Positions 20,521 to 33,555 of a stretch of DNA of 64,000 nucleotides are shown piece by piece (position 1 is the stretch's first letter; each line of letters starts with the position of its first letter). The stretch is from Pegea sp. RAD2-039 (Eukaryota; Chordata; Thaliacea; Salpida; Salpidae): the NCBI GenBank assembly GCA_034620365.1, contig JAQGEQ010000037.1, positions 186,001-250,000 of the forward strand, read 5' to 3'. The notes beneath the pieces were generated by a model. The model saw nothing but the letters and a program-made list of their open reading frames with translations. It was not told the origin of the DNA and did not search any database. The position numbers and the translations under genes were made by a program.

Positions 20521-23500
20521 TCAAGTTTCTTTAACTTGTAAAAACTTGGAAAAGAGTCTAACAAATAATAAATCGTTATTAGATACTGTTAAATGTGTTT
20601 TTAAAATACCAAAAAAACTTTTACTAACCGTGGTACGTTCCTTGGCGTCGTGTCACGTGTTTCAAGGTTTTTTTGGATCGTGTACTGCCGTGCACCATAT
20701 CGGACCATTTGCATTTGGGCCAAGGAAAGTTGTTTTGGTGCCAGTCCATGGCAGATAGCTAAAATGGTCGATTGATGAATTGCGCAAGCGATTGTAGATC
20801 TTTAAAAGAAGTTTGTAAGTTAAATCAAAGCCTAAATTGACTCCTCAGCACCTTGTGACTCCATTATTACAAGCAATCACGTGACAGCCTCCTATTCGGA
20901 AGCAGAATTCAGCAGCAAGTGGCAAAATGCCGCTTCCTGTTTTGGAAAGATCCACTTTACTCGATTTGACTCTTATATTAGCTTCCAGTAAATTATTCAG
21001 CTCATCAAGAGCGTTCAAAGGTCGTGAGAGCTGTAAACGGCGCCTAATTAGTCGCCAACTCTTGTATGACGTCATAAGCACTTACACGGTCGATGAGAAC
21101 AGCGCGGGAATCGTGGTCACGTGGCAACTTAGAACGATCGAGATGAAAAGCCCGAAAGCGTTTGTAGTAGTCATAAAGTTGAGTATGAGCGCGTTCATTG
21201 ATCTTATTGACGAATGTCCTCATACTGACCTCTTTCTCATATAACAAGTCACCAACATCTTCCAGACCTTAATATGAAAAAGAATTTGAATTTTTGCCAG
21301 TTACCAGCGTTTCAAAATTATATTCAATTTTCAAGATTTCAAATTTGTAATTTTTGATATTTAGAAAATTTTTTGCGCAAAATTATCAAAAAACCAAATT
21401 TGTTGATATCAGAAAGATTAAAATAATACCATGATTGATGAGGGCAGGCAGTAGTTTGATTCCACCTCCAGCTTGTAATCTTGGAGGTAGTTTAATGAAG
21501 ATGTTCTTATCAAGATGGAAGAAGATTTTGAGAGCACAGCGGTTACCTTCCATTGAGTACCCAACTCCATTTACTATTTAATTGTTTAAAGTTTTTAGTC
21601 ATAAAAGAATAATTTTTAAACACCAATTTGTCAGCAATTATCATATGTAATTCACAACACAATTAGTAACACCGATAATTCATTCTGTGTGCTTACAAGC
21701 AGTGTGAGTTGTTAGTTTCGATATAATATTTCTCATCAAAGCCTTAAGTTTTTATTTTTTAGTAATAAGCTAAATATAATTTAATCAATTTTATAAATGT
21801 ATCTTACTTCATCTGTAGATATTAAAAAATATTTAAAGTAATATTAGTGATGCTAAAACATCTTTTTAATGAAACTGATATGGTGAAGATGAAGATGATT
21901 CTAATCAAGTGACCACATTTGCTACTTACCATCTAAATGAACTGTCTTTTCCTCTGTTACGTTTGTTGGGGAATCTGGTGTATGCATGAAACAAAAGAAA
22001 ATAAAACAAAGCAAATTAAGTCTTGAGAATGTAAAATAAAAAAAGAGATAGACGAATCATATTAGTTAGGTTATTGTACTGGTTTACCAGACATTGTGGT
22101 AGAACTAAGATCATTAAATGAAGTTTTTGAATTTAATTAATATTTGATTTATATATCATGCAATAACTTCAAAAAAATGTAAGAATTAAACTAATATAGA
22201 TTAGAAAGAAACTATTGATTTAAAAATAATTAAAGAAAATCTTTGTTGAAATAAAACAGAAATTCTATTTATTAGCAACTGAATCAAGTTGAGGAAATGT
22301 TTTTTATTGCTTGATTATTATCATGCTTATGGATGTTATTTTCTTGGTCCATAAACAAACCACCCCCAACTTTAATAAGCCCTCGACACCAAATTTAAAC
22401 CTTAAAGTGTTTGATAGACTCACCGTTAGCTTCTACATCTCCTGTAATTCCCCTGAAATGAAACGAGACCCTTTCAAGATCATAAACACCGACGTAACAA
22501 TCTTCCAACATCTGGCCTTCGGATGGCTATAAAATTAAAGTAATTAGTGAGGAAAAGGAGTTAAAAAAATTCCAACTTACATCGTTTGGATTGAGGCAGG
22601 TTTGAAAAAGGACAGAAACTCCTATTGACATGCATTGTTCGAGCCATTTGCGGCTTGCTTGTTCACTACGAACTTCATAAGGCTAAAGAAAAAAAACAGA
22701 TCTAAAAATATTCAAGTAGACAAGGTACTGGTTAATAGGCCAATTTTGTTAAATAAAAGCCACGAAAACAAATGATCGCTTTTAAGCGCCAAATGTTTTT
22801 ACTTCAGCTTTCAAACTTAAGCAAGTTTGAGTGGAAATGCCTCATCATTGCAAAATAGATGACGTCATGTTTGAAACTCACCGTCATATTGTTGTAAGTA
22901 TCACATAAGGCACTTCTGAGTTGTGTGGAAAATGAAGAGATGGCTCCGGACAGACTCTGACTAAACACCTTGTCTCTTCGAGACACGAGAGTAGGATCTG
23001 GATAAATTTTTATGTTTGAAAATATCGAGTTTCATTTGAAAATTAAAATAGTTTAAAATTTTAGTAAAGTTAAAGGAAATATATCTGGAGAAGGAAATAA
23101 AATAATTCATAGATCAAAGAAGTTTTGACAAATTCTAGTAATCGATCGTTGCTAATATCAAATAACCCAAGCGAGCAGAAATTGATACTGGTTTTACGAA
23201 ATCTATATTTTTAGCGTTATATAACTTACATCATATGATTGATTTATTTCTTTTTATGTATAAATAAAACAGTCTACAAAAAGAATTAAAAACATTTTTT
23301 TAAAAAGTAAAAATGAAAAAGTTTTAAAAATACATCAAAGAAAAATAGTTTGAATAAAAATTATCTAATAATATTGAGCAATTAATCAAATATTTTATTT
23401 TAAGGTAACAACCTTCATGTAGAAGAACACATAAGACCAGCTGAGTTCGAACTTCTTGTATGCTTTTATCAATACCTTCCAATAGAGTCCTTAGGACATC

Positions 23501-26500
23501 AGTAAACTTTTCTGTACTGTCACATGATGAAAGCGCGAGTTTTAATGTATCAACATTGGTGCTGAGAAATATGATTTGATAATAGACTGAACAAGTTAGC
23601 AATCTGTCAATTTTCTAAACTACCTTCTATCAATCTCAGCAAGTATTGTGGAATACAATCTCTCAGGTGTAGTAGTTTGAGTCATTTCAAATACTACTTT
23701 GACAGTTTCAGAGTGAACAAGATCGTTTAATGCACGTAGCTAAAAACAAAATTATTAGTTGCTGACATTCTACAGGACTCCTAAAACAAACCTTGCCCTG
23801 AAAGTGCTCCAGTGTCCCTTGTAGCTTATCAAGAGCATCCGTAGAAAGAGTCAACTCCAAGAAGTTGATATCAGTGCTCTCAGAAGAGCAAGCACTCCCT
23901 GTTGTACTGATCAATGAGACTCTATCATGACCTAACCAACATACAAGTTTGAATAAATAGAATCTAATTACTTTGATCTCACTTGAAAAGGTTACTCTGG
24001 ATGCAGGACGACTGTTCTTCTTCATATTTCGCATCTTTACACTTCCAGTTGTTTCATTTCCATTATTTTGGATTCTAAGCACAAAAGAGTTTTTTTTTTA
24101 TCCCCGTTAACATCTTTTAACACTCACGCTAATGAGGGCATAGAGTTTGAAGGCTTCATAAAGAGTTCAGAGTTGTTATCGGCTCCGGTATTGATCAATA
24201 GAGCGGAACGACGCATCGAACTTGGATCTACATCTTCTATGAACAATCAAAAGAATAAAACATTCAAAGATCACTTAGCAACAGACTTGATTTTGTAGTT
24301 CCTTCATGGATGGTTTCAGCATTTGATCCTTGGATGTTAAAGAACATGTTCTGAGGTTTTGTAGGACCCCCTGTCCCATCACTCCCGACCATTGAGCATC
24401 GGTTGCTATGGATACCTACACATCATGGATTCAAAGTTATGATTCTGGCCGCACGGTGGGGCTACCTGAATCACATTCAGATTCGTTTCCATTAATGACG
24501 TCATCGTTCGATTTTCGATTCTCCGATTTGATCTCGTTCTTGATGACGTCACTGACGGCTTCTGGTGGATCTGATGGTATAACTAAGTCACGTGATAAAA
24601 CTTTAAAGAAGAGAGGAAGTTACCAGACGCCGGAATGTCTTCTGGATCAATGATACTATCATTCAAACGACTTCCGATAGACGATCTCACAGGAGTCTGA
24701 GGATGAAGATGTCTTTTAAATGATCTGATTAAAGGAAGCACTCACAAATGAGTTTCCACTCCTTCGATTGTAAGATGTTGGACTCGGGGAGGTTGGAGAA
24801 CAAAGTTCATCACTTCGACAGCTTGACATTGAGAAGCGTTTTTCAGATGCTAGAATTCTGCAAATGGAGCATTGCAGCAATCAACAGACTTTCTGCAATC
24901 AACTGACGTGTTCAGGTGTGTTTCTCCTTGCTTCAGTTCAATCACAGCATGATCTAAGGCCACCATCAATTGCCTGATAGCGTCCATCAACTCACTGTTG
25001 CTTTCAACACCATGTAAGACAGCCATGAGGCCGTGTGTGTTGCGGCCCTGGGTTCGAAATGACGGGGCTGCCATACAAGTGACACTATAGCAAGTGTGTA
25101 TGAGCGATTCTGCGCGAAAAGCATATGAGATTGATGTTTGGATGTTTAGTCATTTGTTGTTCTAATTACTCATCTATTTATCAGCTTTATTTTTATGTAA
25201 ATCTTTTGTTTATGCAACAAATGGGTTTGTGGTGTTTGAACAGATTTCTTATCTAAGTTTTCAATTTTAGTTTATAGTTTTAAAACATTTTACAAATTTG
25301 TTTACAAATTTCTTTCATTTTTATGATTAACTCGATAAAATTCCTCTTTTTAAACTATTAAACTCCAATTTTTAGTCAAATCTTTTGCACAAAATCTCTT
25401 CTTACCTGGATCAGAATCTTCTACTGATGTAGTTGTAGATTTATCAGTATGTCCTAAGCTTTTAAAATTGTATTTTTCCATCGTATGGCTAACCTGACAT
25501 CAAACCGAAATTGCTTATCAAAACCACAAGATTTAAATCTAATCAATCTAACCTGCATTAGGTTGACATGACAATTAGTTGGGCAAAAGTCCTTGGCAGA
25601 TGACTCGTTGTTCCTATCACGAGCTTGTTTATACGATGGCCACATATACGACGCTAGATGGCGTTTGAACTGAAAGAGTAAATTGCAATTAATACTTAAA
25701 ATGTTGATTTAATAGATAATCAACCCTAAAAAACATTCACTTCACAATCTAATCACATCACGATATTCTCAATTATCTTGAGAAACCGGAAATAGTTACG
25801 TCACTATGAAATATTGATGACGTAATAAGACGCGATGTCAACCATTTAACTAGTATTGTCATGCTTCATTGAGTTTAGCTTAAATTAATTTTGCTGACGA
25901 AGGAAGTTTTTGCAGCACTTTTGTCTCGATCGAGTCTTTTCGAAGACTAACTCTTTTGGAGTCTTACTGGGATTATTAAAGACTTTTCACCTTTTCGTAA
26001 TCTTCTAGACGTTTCCCGATTACTGTGAAGCGCAAATTCTTTCTTCTTTCGTAAACCTCCGAGACTTTAGGTGAGATACTAGAAGCAACTTCTTCAAGAG
26101 CTTTCAGATCACTTAGGACTCTTTGATCTTCCGCTACTAACACCTCCAACAACTAAAAAGTTTTTTCTTTAATTTCAAATGAAAATTTATCAAAATGACG
26201 TCATCGAACCTGAGCGGCTAAATCAAAGATGGAAGCGGTTTCAGACATCTTTTCTACCACTTGCTGGCGTACTCCGTTTCCATTATCGAAGCTGTAGATG
26301 CAAGTCCTTTCTAAATGACGATTTCCAACAATCATCTGTAATAAATCCAACAAATTGAACTTCAAAAAGATCACAAACATTCAAGGAGCAATAAAAGAGT
26401 CTTCTTAATTGTTGGAAGTATTTCGACTTTTGTATCTTTTGCAGATTAAAAGGTTAGTCTTAAGCAGGGAGTTTGAAGTTTGAAATAATCAAATGGTCTT

Positions 26501-26770
26501 ACTCGAAGTAAGTGGTTGTTTTGTTTTGGTTTTGTTGCATCACTTTCATTTTCTCTGCGGAGACAAGAAATGAGTTTAAACTTTGAATTTATTAAATTGA
26601 AGCTGAGAAAAGTTGTTTGATGTTTATCAAGAAAATATCAAAGTTTGTAAATACTTTTTATCTCTGCTTCCCAGACTTGTGTGGTTGATTCCAATTCTCA
26701 GTGCCAAGTTTTTTCTTTTTGCATTTTGACCTTTTTTTGATTTTGAATCAGCAGATGAGTTGGAACTTGT
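20521..26770 (-). other. PREX: P-Rex exons 19-43: linker and IP4P-like C-terminal domain
   Basis: Exons with family landmarks include 25669-25553 ([15 protein letters not shown]), 25109-24908 (Met-Ala-Ala-Pro-Ser, then a helix ending in QGETHLNT), 23561-23413, 22997-22882, 22682-22581 (ASRKWLEQC), 21573-21430 ([11 protein letters not shown]), 21267-21086 ([15 protein letters not shown]) and 21030-20852 ([20 protein letters not shown]). The last keeps the Cys-X5-Arg signature of the inositol-4-phosphatase-like fold at about residues 1718-1724; vertebrate P-Rex also has the signature. Between about 24.1 and 24.9 kb lie Ser-rich exons without clear counterparts (regulatory linker). Two of them are crossed by CRE palindromes at 24496 and 24544. 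Confidence 0.9.
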
Positions 26771-29700
26771 CTAAAGTAAAGTCACCTGGTTCAAAACAAG
26801 TTCAGAAATTTAAAAGTCTTACTTCTGATTCTTCAGTTCCTGATGACTCAGTGTCTCCAATATTGAAGTCTTGAGAGTCTACGGATGTTGATCTTAGACG
26901 GCAACCCTCACGAACTGTGGCTGCAACATCATCATGGGAGTCTTTAGAAACAAACTTTCCATTGACCTGTATCACAAATGTTGAAATTTAAAAATAAAAC
27001 TTTAAAAGTAAATAAATTTTTAAAGTTTTCTCATCTTGAAACAAAAACTTAGCATTTGATGAGAATAATAAATTCTCGAAGATTTATTTTGTAGAATTCT
27101 TAGAAATTTATTCAATGAATAAAAAATAATTAATCAACATTTGTAGATAAAGGCCTTAAAAAATCACAAATTAGAATTTATTCCAATATAATTAATTGCA
27201 ACCTCAAAATATTCAGTCCTTTAATGAAAACGATCCAAACAGAAATTTCAATGAAATTTAATGATTAATAATATAATAAACACAACAAATAAAACATTAG
27301 GTGCCAAAAAAAATTGACTAAAACTTGAAGCTTAAAGTTTAAACCAAATTGTGTTGTGATAACAATAAAAAAATGCTTTAAAAAAAGTTGATACAAAATT
27401 GGTATGATACAATAAGACATACAGGGAAGATGACGTGAATAACTACATTGTATGCAGTCATCTATACTCGTAAAACTGAAAGAAAACTTTAAACGGACAT
27501 GACGACAAAATAATCACAAACTCATATACGTTAGCAATGATGTAACTAGGTTTTGATGAAAAGTACTAGATCATACAAATAAATGTTTTGTTTATTTTCT
27601 TTTTTAACGTCATCACCTTTAAAAGCGCGTGTCCTTTAACTAGTCCAGATATCATAGCCATACCACCTAAGGTAACTGAATGGACTACACATGGATTGGA
27701 GCCCCTGATCTGGAACCCCATTCCTTCTTTAGTCACTGGTATTGCTATTGATCTGTAAGTAAAATTGAAAAAACGTGACTAAGGATAAAACTAATTTATG
27801 ACTCATGGAAAAAATGACTTTTCGATCATAATTAAGATATCAAAACTTTAATGACAAATTGAAACTTTAAAAAATTGATTATTAAACTAACTGCTCATCT
27901 TCTGCTTTTACAGTCACTCGCATCAACTTATATTTCGTCTTATTGTACTTCATTATGTTATCAAGCTTTGATTGGCTGCCAATTCCTATCATAGTGCAAT
28001 TATTGATCATCAGAATCTGCTGGTTACAAATCATTCCTTGTAGCTGCAAAACCAAATATAAGAATTCACAAACCAACATTCTAACATCTTTATTTACTTG
28101 TGCTTGTTTCCCACATTCAATCTTCCGGACTATGACTCCTCCGTTTTCAGTATAAGATGCTTCAAATCCAAGAGAAGGGTGTCTCTCACCGTTCAACTGA
28201 AATCATGACTCAAATGATCCTACTTAAGTTTAATAACCAATCAAGATGACTCACAAGAAGAAGAGTTTTTGTTTTGAAAGTTTGATTGAGTCTGAATTCT
28301 TGTTTTGAGGATGACTTCTTGAAATGATCTTTGAGTTTAGTCCACTCTCCAACATCCTCATCCGGGAGGAATTTAAAGAGCTGGGAGTCGTCTTTAAACT
28401 CTTGTTTATCGAGAGCTGTAATGGATTACTAGTTTGAAATTAAAGCATGGAGGCTTTTCATGACACCAAATCAAAACATAAAACATGCAGGCGACGAAGA
28501 AAAGACATCACAAGTCAGTCAGCTAGCCAAGCAGCAAACAAATCAATCTAAAACCTTTTTTCAAATCTCGAAATCGGCGGTTTTCGTAGCTTATGGAGTC
28601 TTTATCCGATCTTTGAGAGTGAGCTGGTTCCGACAAAAAATAATAAAAAAAAAGAAAAGAAAATTGGAGATTAAACAATCAAAAGTAAGATTTTTCTGGT
28701 GGTAAGGGACGCAGTGAAGTGTGATTGCTACTAACTACTTTGTAAATAATTTCTTGCAAAGCGAAAGCGGTAAAATTTAAAAGCAACTATTATATAAGTG
28801 GAGACAATTCATTAAAACTCCAAAATTTCCAGGCTTGAAAATATGTTAGTGTTTAAAAAGAACAGAAAGTTTCAATAAATCAAAAAGGAAATAAAATAAA
28901 TATTAAAATTTTTGTATTTTTATAAGAAAGTTTTTGAAAAAATGTATTAATATTTCTTTATTCATATAATTGTGTAATTTATCAATTTCAATTGAGTAAG
29001 CTGGTCTAAAAAAATTACATTTTATATCTCATCTAAATACATTTATTTATAAATATGACTTTTATGATAATTATTACTTATTTTTTTTTGTTTTTATCAA
29101 CTTTTGCTTCATTTAAACATGAGAGAGAGTAAAGCTTGAAGCTAAATAAAATTCGATCAAAAAAATTAGATTTTTAGTTTTGAAGTTAGTGAAAAGTTAG
29201 AAAAAAAATACAATCAACGTAAAAAATTGTAGGTTAGTAAAAAACACTTACCATGGTGAAGGATTCCAATCTCACACATGCTTTGACCCAAAATACATGC
29301 TTCTTCTCTGCTTCTACAATCACTATTCTCTACCATCCAATCAATTAGTCGTTTTGCTTCTACTACAAATCGATAAGTTCTAGTTAAATTATTCACTTTC
29401 TCTCTGCAAGTAAAAATATAATTATAACAACTGCTGAAAATAGACAAGTATATTAATTCTACAATTATTTCTTTGAACATTTAGCTTACTTTATTACAGG
29501 TTCATAAAGACAGTGAAGTCGGTTATATACTCTTATTCCTTTAGCTATAAGATCTTGAGTTTCCCCTCTAGGTTTAAAAGTGCCATCGTCATAGCGGAAG
29601 CGAAATAATACTGATTCGTTCTTGAAGTGGTATTTGTCTTGTACTAAGACAAAAAACATGTTTAGTACTGCAGTTGAAAATTCAGACAAATAAATTTACC

Positions 29701-32700
29701 ATGGTGTATAATTCCACAGTCTAATAAGGCTTGTCCCAGTAAAACAGCGTCATCTACGCTCTTAGCTTCTTTGTTTTCGATAAGAAACTTTACGAATTCA
29801 CTGAAATAGATAAGAGCAAGGTGATGACAGCCAGGTTTAACTCTTTTAAAAATTTAACTCAAAAAGTTTTTATTGTAATTTCGACTAAGCTTAAGAACAA
29901 ATAAAACTTACTTTCCAAACATTGCTTTCTGATAAGTTCTCATTTTATACTTTGTGTCTTTAATCAAACTCATATGACATGCTCTGTAGTAAATCTTACG
30001 TCCTCTACTGTGCATCACATCTAATGTGTCTCTTTGATCAGTATTAACCTGACCTAAAAATCAAGTCCCAAAGAGCTAGATTATTATGGTGCTGATGTGT
30101 CATAACACTTAAAATCGTAGAAACATTTTGTGTAATTATTTAAATGTTTGAAGTTGCTCTATAGGGGATTATTTTATACTATCACCATAATTGAGAAGAT
30201 TACTTTTTGGTAGATTTGTATGTAGTATTTTTGGAAGAGAAATTTGAAAATTAAAAACATAATGACATCATCATTTTAAACATTTATCTGTTTTATATAT
30301 AGTTAAAAATTCTTATAATTAAGCTTAGAATCAATGCTTAGTGATAAAAACATTTAACATTTATCTTATACAAATAAGCTTATCAAAGAATTGATAAAAA
30401 GATTTATTTGAAGTTTTTTTGTCTTTTTAAATCAACTTGTCGAAAGACTAGTTACAAAAAGCAAACGGGATACTTACTTTTTCTACGTTCTCTTTCCTGA
30501 ATGAACTCATTCAGCCAGGCTTGCTTCTCTTCTTTAGATTCAGCTATCAACACAAACCACTTGTTTTTAGCTGCATTTAAAACTTTCCACCCATTCTTCA
30601 CAGTATAACCTCCACAATGAAAATCACCTAAAAAAACAAACAATTAATTTCATGCAAACCTTAAAATATCAACTTACTTGTCCCATCTTCTAAATTTTCA
30701 ATCTCCATTAGTTCCGTAGAAATCCTTCCTTTAAAGATCCATTTTTTAGGATCAGCAACAGATTTTTTCCGCTTTACTTTCTTCCGTTGCAACGTTGATG
30801 ACTTGGAGCCATCGTTATTTGGTAACCTATTAATGGATACAGACTGATTCTTCGATCTCGAACTTTTCCTCCTAAAATTGACCGCAGAAACGGAAGAGCA
30901 AAAGATTGGGATTAGAGAAGGGAGGACACAGACTGTAATCACACAAAATAGACAAAAATCTCTTCTAATCAAAATGTCTCATTTGATAAAGAAAAGGTGA
31001 AAGTTTCCCATTTACAGATTATCAAGATGTGTAAATAAAAAAAAACATGCAAAAAATCAAACCAAAAAGTCCAAATTAAACAAAAAAGATGTAGAAGAAC
31101 AAACACAGGCTAAATTTCGTGCTTAAGTTGTTTATTTGTTTATTAAAATAACATAAAAAATGAAAAAAACTTAATTTTGAATCTAAACAAAAGCTGATGA
31201 AGAGTTTAATTGAGTCATTTGAAGCATGCTTGATTCGATTAAACTGGTGACCAGAGTTACTAGATAAATGATCGCTGTGAAGATCATCTTTTGATGATCT
31301 GAAGTGCTGCTCTTTTCAATAAGACTTCAAATAGATTTTAATGAGAAAATGGGTTAAGGGTGAAGAAAAGCACAAAAACCACATCAGTAGAATATTAAAA
31401 CATTAAAAATTGACCAATGAAACGATGAGAAAGACCTCCACAGCAATAAAACAAGAAGAAAACTTTAAGTGACTAAACAAACTAAATTGAAATCTTCAAA
31501 TGTATTAGTGATGGGCGTGACTAGGTGGTAACAAACTGCATCTTAAACCAGCTACTTACCTCGGTAAAGTTGCAGATTTTTTGCTACCATAAACAAGAAG
31601 ATGATCAAATAGAAAGAACTGGCGCTCCTGAATATTTCCAGCTGATATTTTAAGAAGTGAACCTTGCTTTATCAAACGTGAACAGGTATCGGTCAGTCGG
31701 GTACCCTGTAAAAAAGTACCCTTTTTACCTCTCGCCCCTAATTAATTGTGATAAGCAGCTGGTTAAAGCGAGTGACAAACAATTAACTAATTAATCAGCT
31801 GCTAATCACGTGGTAACTACCTCCCAATTTGCGATTGTATTTTGTAAGTCTTCCAACTTTTCAAGTTGCTCTAGTTGACGTTTTGTTTCATTGACATTGC
31901 TGCAAACTTTCTGCATTAGAATCAGAGCATCATGAATGGGTTTGTGATCAGGATGATTCGGTGGGGTGTGTTTTGCTACTTCCTGTAACATAGAGGTGGT
32001 CAGTGGACAGTTTTGATATGGTTTTGTGGCATACTTTGAGCAACAAAGGGTAGCGACACAAGCGCTGGATAGGAGATAGAAGAAATCCTTCCATTGAGAC
32101 ATCGTTGACATAGTTTCCGAGCATTAGACATCCCTAAAAGAAGATAATTAAAGATCAGATGAGGATCTTAGATGATACTGACCAACACAAATCCATGAAA
32201 TTCCTGCTCCTGAGTCAATTCATTTAATTTCTTTTGTGCTCTTTCGTGGTTTGAGCAATAGGGAGCATAAACCTCAAAGTCATTCTCCTAAAACAAAATT
32301 AATTTCACACGAAATCTGATCTCTTGAGAGAGATACAAATCACATTATCACCAAGCTCCTCTGGGACATACATCCCGATCTCATAATCAACAAATCTCAA
32401 CAACTTACAAATTGGGTGAACGCATGTCCGATCATATCATCGTATTTAGGGACTTGATCCATGAAGCATTTCTCGATTGTGGCCAGAAGTTTCTGATTAA
32501 ACTAAGAACACAATTTGGTCATCACTGTCACTATGACGTCGTGACCAGCCAACTGACCTTCAACAGCTCTTCTACATTAGATAATAGGACTTCAACCGTC
32601 CCAGAGGGAACCAAGCGGTCGTTTTCGTCATCTTCGCGATTCTGTAATCTCTTCATAAAAGTCTGAAAAAATGAATGACGTCACAAAATCGATTCGTCGC

Positions 32701-33534
32701 GAGATTCAACTTCCGTTGTCAGCTGTTACGAGTGTCATGTGACTAGCGCGATGCTTGTGACGTCACGCAAGCAGTTGTCGCGTGAATCTGATCGACAACA
32801 AGAAGGGATCATATAGCAACGACAATGGAGTTTATAGGACTCTTTTAAAAGACTCATGATTTTAGGAGCTGTCTTAGGAGGCGGAGGACCTTTTACTACT
32901 AATAAAAAGCTACAACTTTTATATGATGAGAAAATATTTAAGTAATTGAAACTTAGTTAGAAAAACCACATCTGAAGCCAAAAGTTAAAAAGGCCAAAAT
33001 AGTTTTCAAAAGTAAACAACTTGAGTTTGTTGTAATAAATTTGAATATACACCAAAATAATTTACACGAAGTTATTGAAGCGTGTCATCACACATTTCTG
33101 GTGACTTATAAAATAAGGGTTTTCGTTTAGCACTGTACAAGTTACTGCTTTTTAAAGTTCTTACCGGAAATTATCAAAATGACGAAAAAAATCATTTCTC
33201 CCTACCCTCTTATATACAGTTAAAAACACAAATAAAAGAATTCAGGTTCTGCTGTTTGAATCGTTAGACTCTAAAAATGCTGCAATATTTGCTGCTGAAA
33301 ATGAACTACTAACAAATTAGCTGATTGAAATTAAAGTAGCAATCTCTACACAGATTAAAAATGGGTTTTTGAAAGAGCTTGCAGTCTTAAATCAGTTCAA
33401 AACTTTCATTCCTTAGAATATGTACTCACGTCGACAAGAAATCTTAAAGTAGACACATAGTCCTTTTCTGTTTTGAGGGTCTCTTTTAAAGAGCATATCC
33501 TCATCCGAATGGTCTTCTCATGGTCTTCACCCAT
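20521..33534 (-). CDS. PREX: P-Rex Rac guanine-nucleotide exchange factor (PREX1/PREX2 orthologue), complete
   Basis: P-Rex proteins activate Rac by GDP/GTP exchange at the plasma membrane, synergistically switched on by PIP3 and G-beta-gamma. I traced about 43 coding exons from the ATG at 33534 to a TGA at 20521, every junction GT-AG and phase-consistent, giving about 1,790 residues (human P-Rex1 has 1,659). Domain order is DH (1-223), PH (224-386), two DEP (387-600), two PDZ (600-800), a variable linker and the IP4P-like C-terminal domain. This matches vertebrate P-Rex throughout. There is one gene, as expected outside vertebrates. The end is uncertain: if the donor at 20628 is not used, translation reads on to a TAA at 20601. 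Other introns range from 49 to several hundred bases, with a few weak donors (GTTCGA, GTCTGT, GTGCTG). Confidence 0.95.
26823..28415 (-). other. PREX: P-Rex exons 14-18: two PDZ domains
   Basis: Exons 28415-28255 (shared with the end of DEP2), 28196-28098, 28043-27892, 27752-27617 and 26966-26823. PDZ1 shows [19 protein letters not shown] and [14 protein letters not shown], though its carboxylate-binding loop is poorly conserved. PDZ2 shows [20 protein letters not shown] and [17 protein letters not shown], a good match to the vertebrate second PDZ. The 650-base intron before exon 18 is A+T-rich with nothing recognised. Confidence 0.88.
28255..30053 (-). other. PREX: P-Rex exons 10-14: two DEP domains
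   Basis: Exons 30053-29912, 29800-29700, 29643-29490, 29403-29252 and 28415-28255. DEP1 includes [29 protein letters not shown] and [13 protein letters not shown]2 includes [31 protein letters not shown] and ILHH. Both halves break at the same point, with a phase 1 donor after the second His, which suggests an ancient internal duplication kept at the exon level. DEP domains contribute to autoinhibition and to G-beta-gamma response in P-Rex. Confidence 0.92.
30478..31705 (-). other. PREX: P-Rex exons 7-9: PH domain
   Basis: Exons 31705-31560, 30871-30678 and 30627-30478. They encode [20 protein letters not shown], then a basic Ser/Lys/Arg-rich loop, then [20 protein letters not shown], and [20 protein letters not shown] ending in a Lys/Glu-rich helix. 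This is the P-Rex PH domain, which binds PIP3; the basic loop between beta strands corresponds to the long loop of the vertebrate protein. The intron between exons 7 and 8 (about 690 bases) is featureless. Confidence 0.94.
31821..33534 (-). other. PREX: P-Rex exons 1-6: DH (RhoGEF) domain
   Basis: Exons are 33534-33430, 32662-32558, 32501-32409, 32287-32183, 32133-32035 and 31982-31821, all ending in phase 0. They encode the catalytic DH domain: [12 protein letters not shown] with the conserved Glu near residue 18, [22 protein letters not shown] (residues 156-169) and [10 protein letters not shown] (about 196-205) with the Asn that contacts Rac in P-Rex1. The start is the first Met in frame; an acceptor at 33557-33556 lies 21 bases upstream, so a 5' untranslated exon is likely. 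Exons 2 and 3 and exons 5 and 6 are separated by introns of only 56 and 52 bases. Confidence 0.94.
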
Positions 33535-33555
33535 ATTGAACAGTTTCGAATGAGT

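Noticed and set aside
20927..21244. 105-codon plus-strand frame
   Set aside because: It is antisense to the conserved P-Rex exons encoding the [10 protein letters not shown] and RPLNALDEL motifs; a shadow frame.
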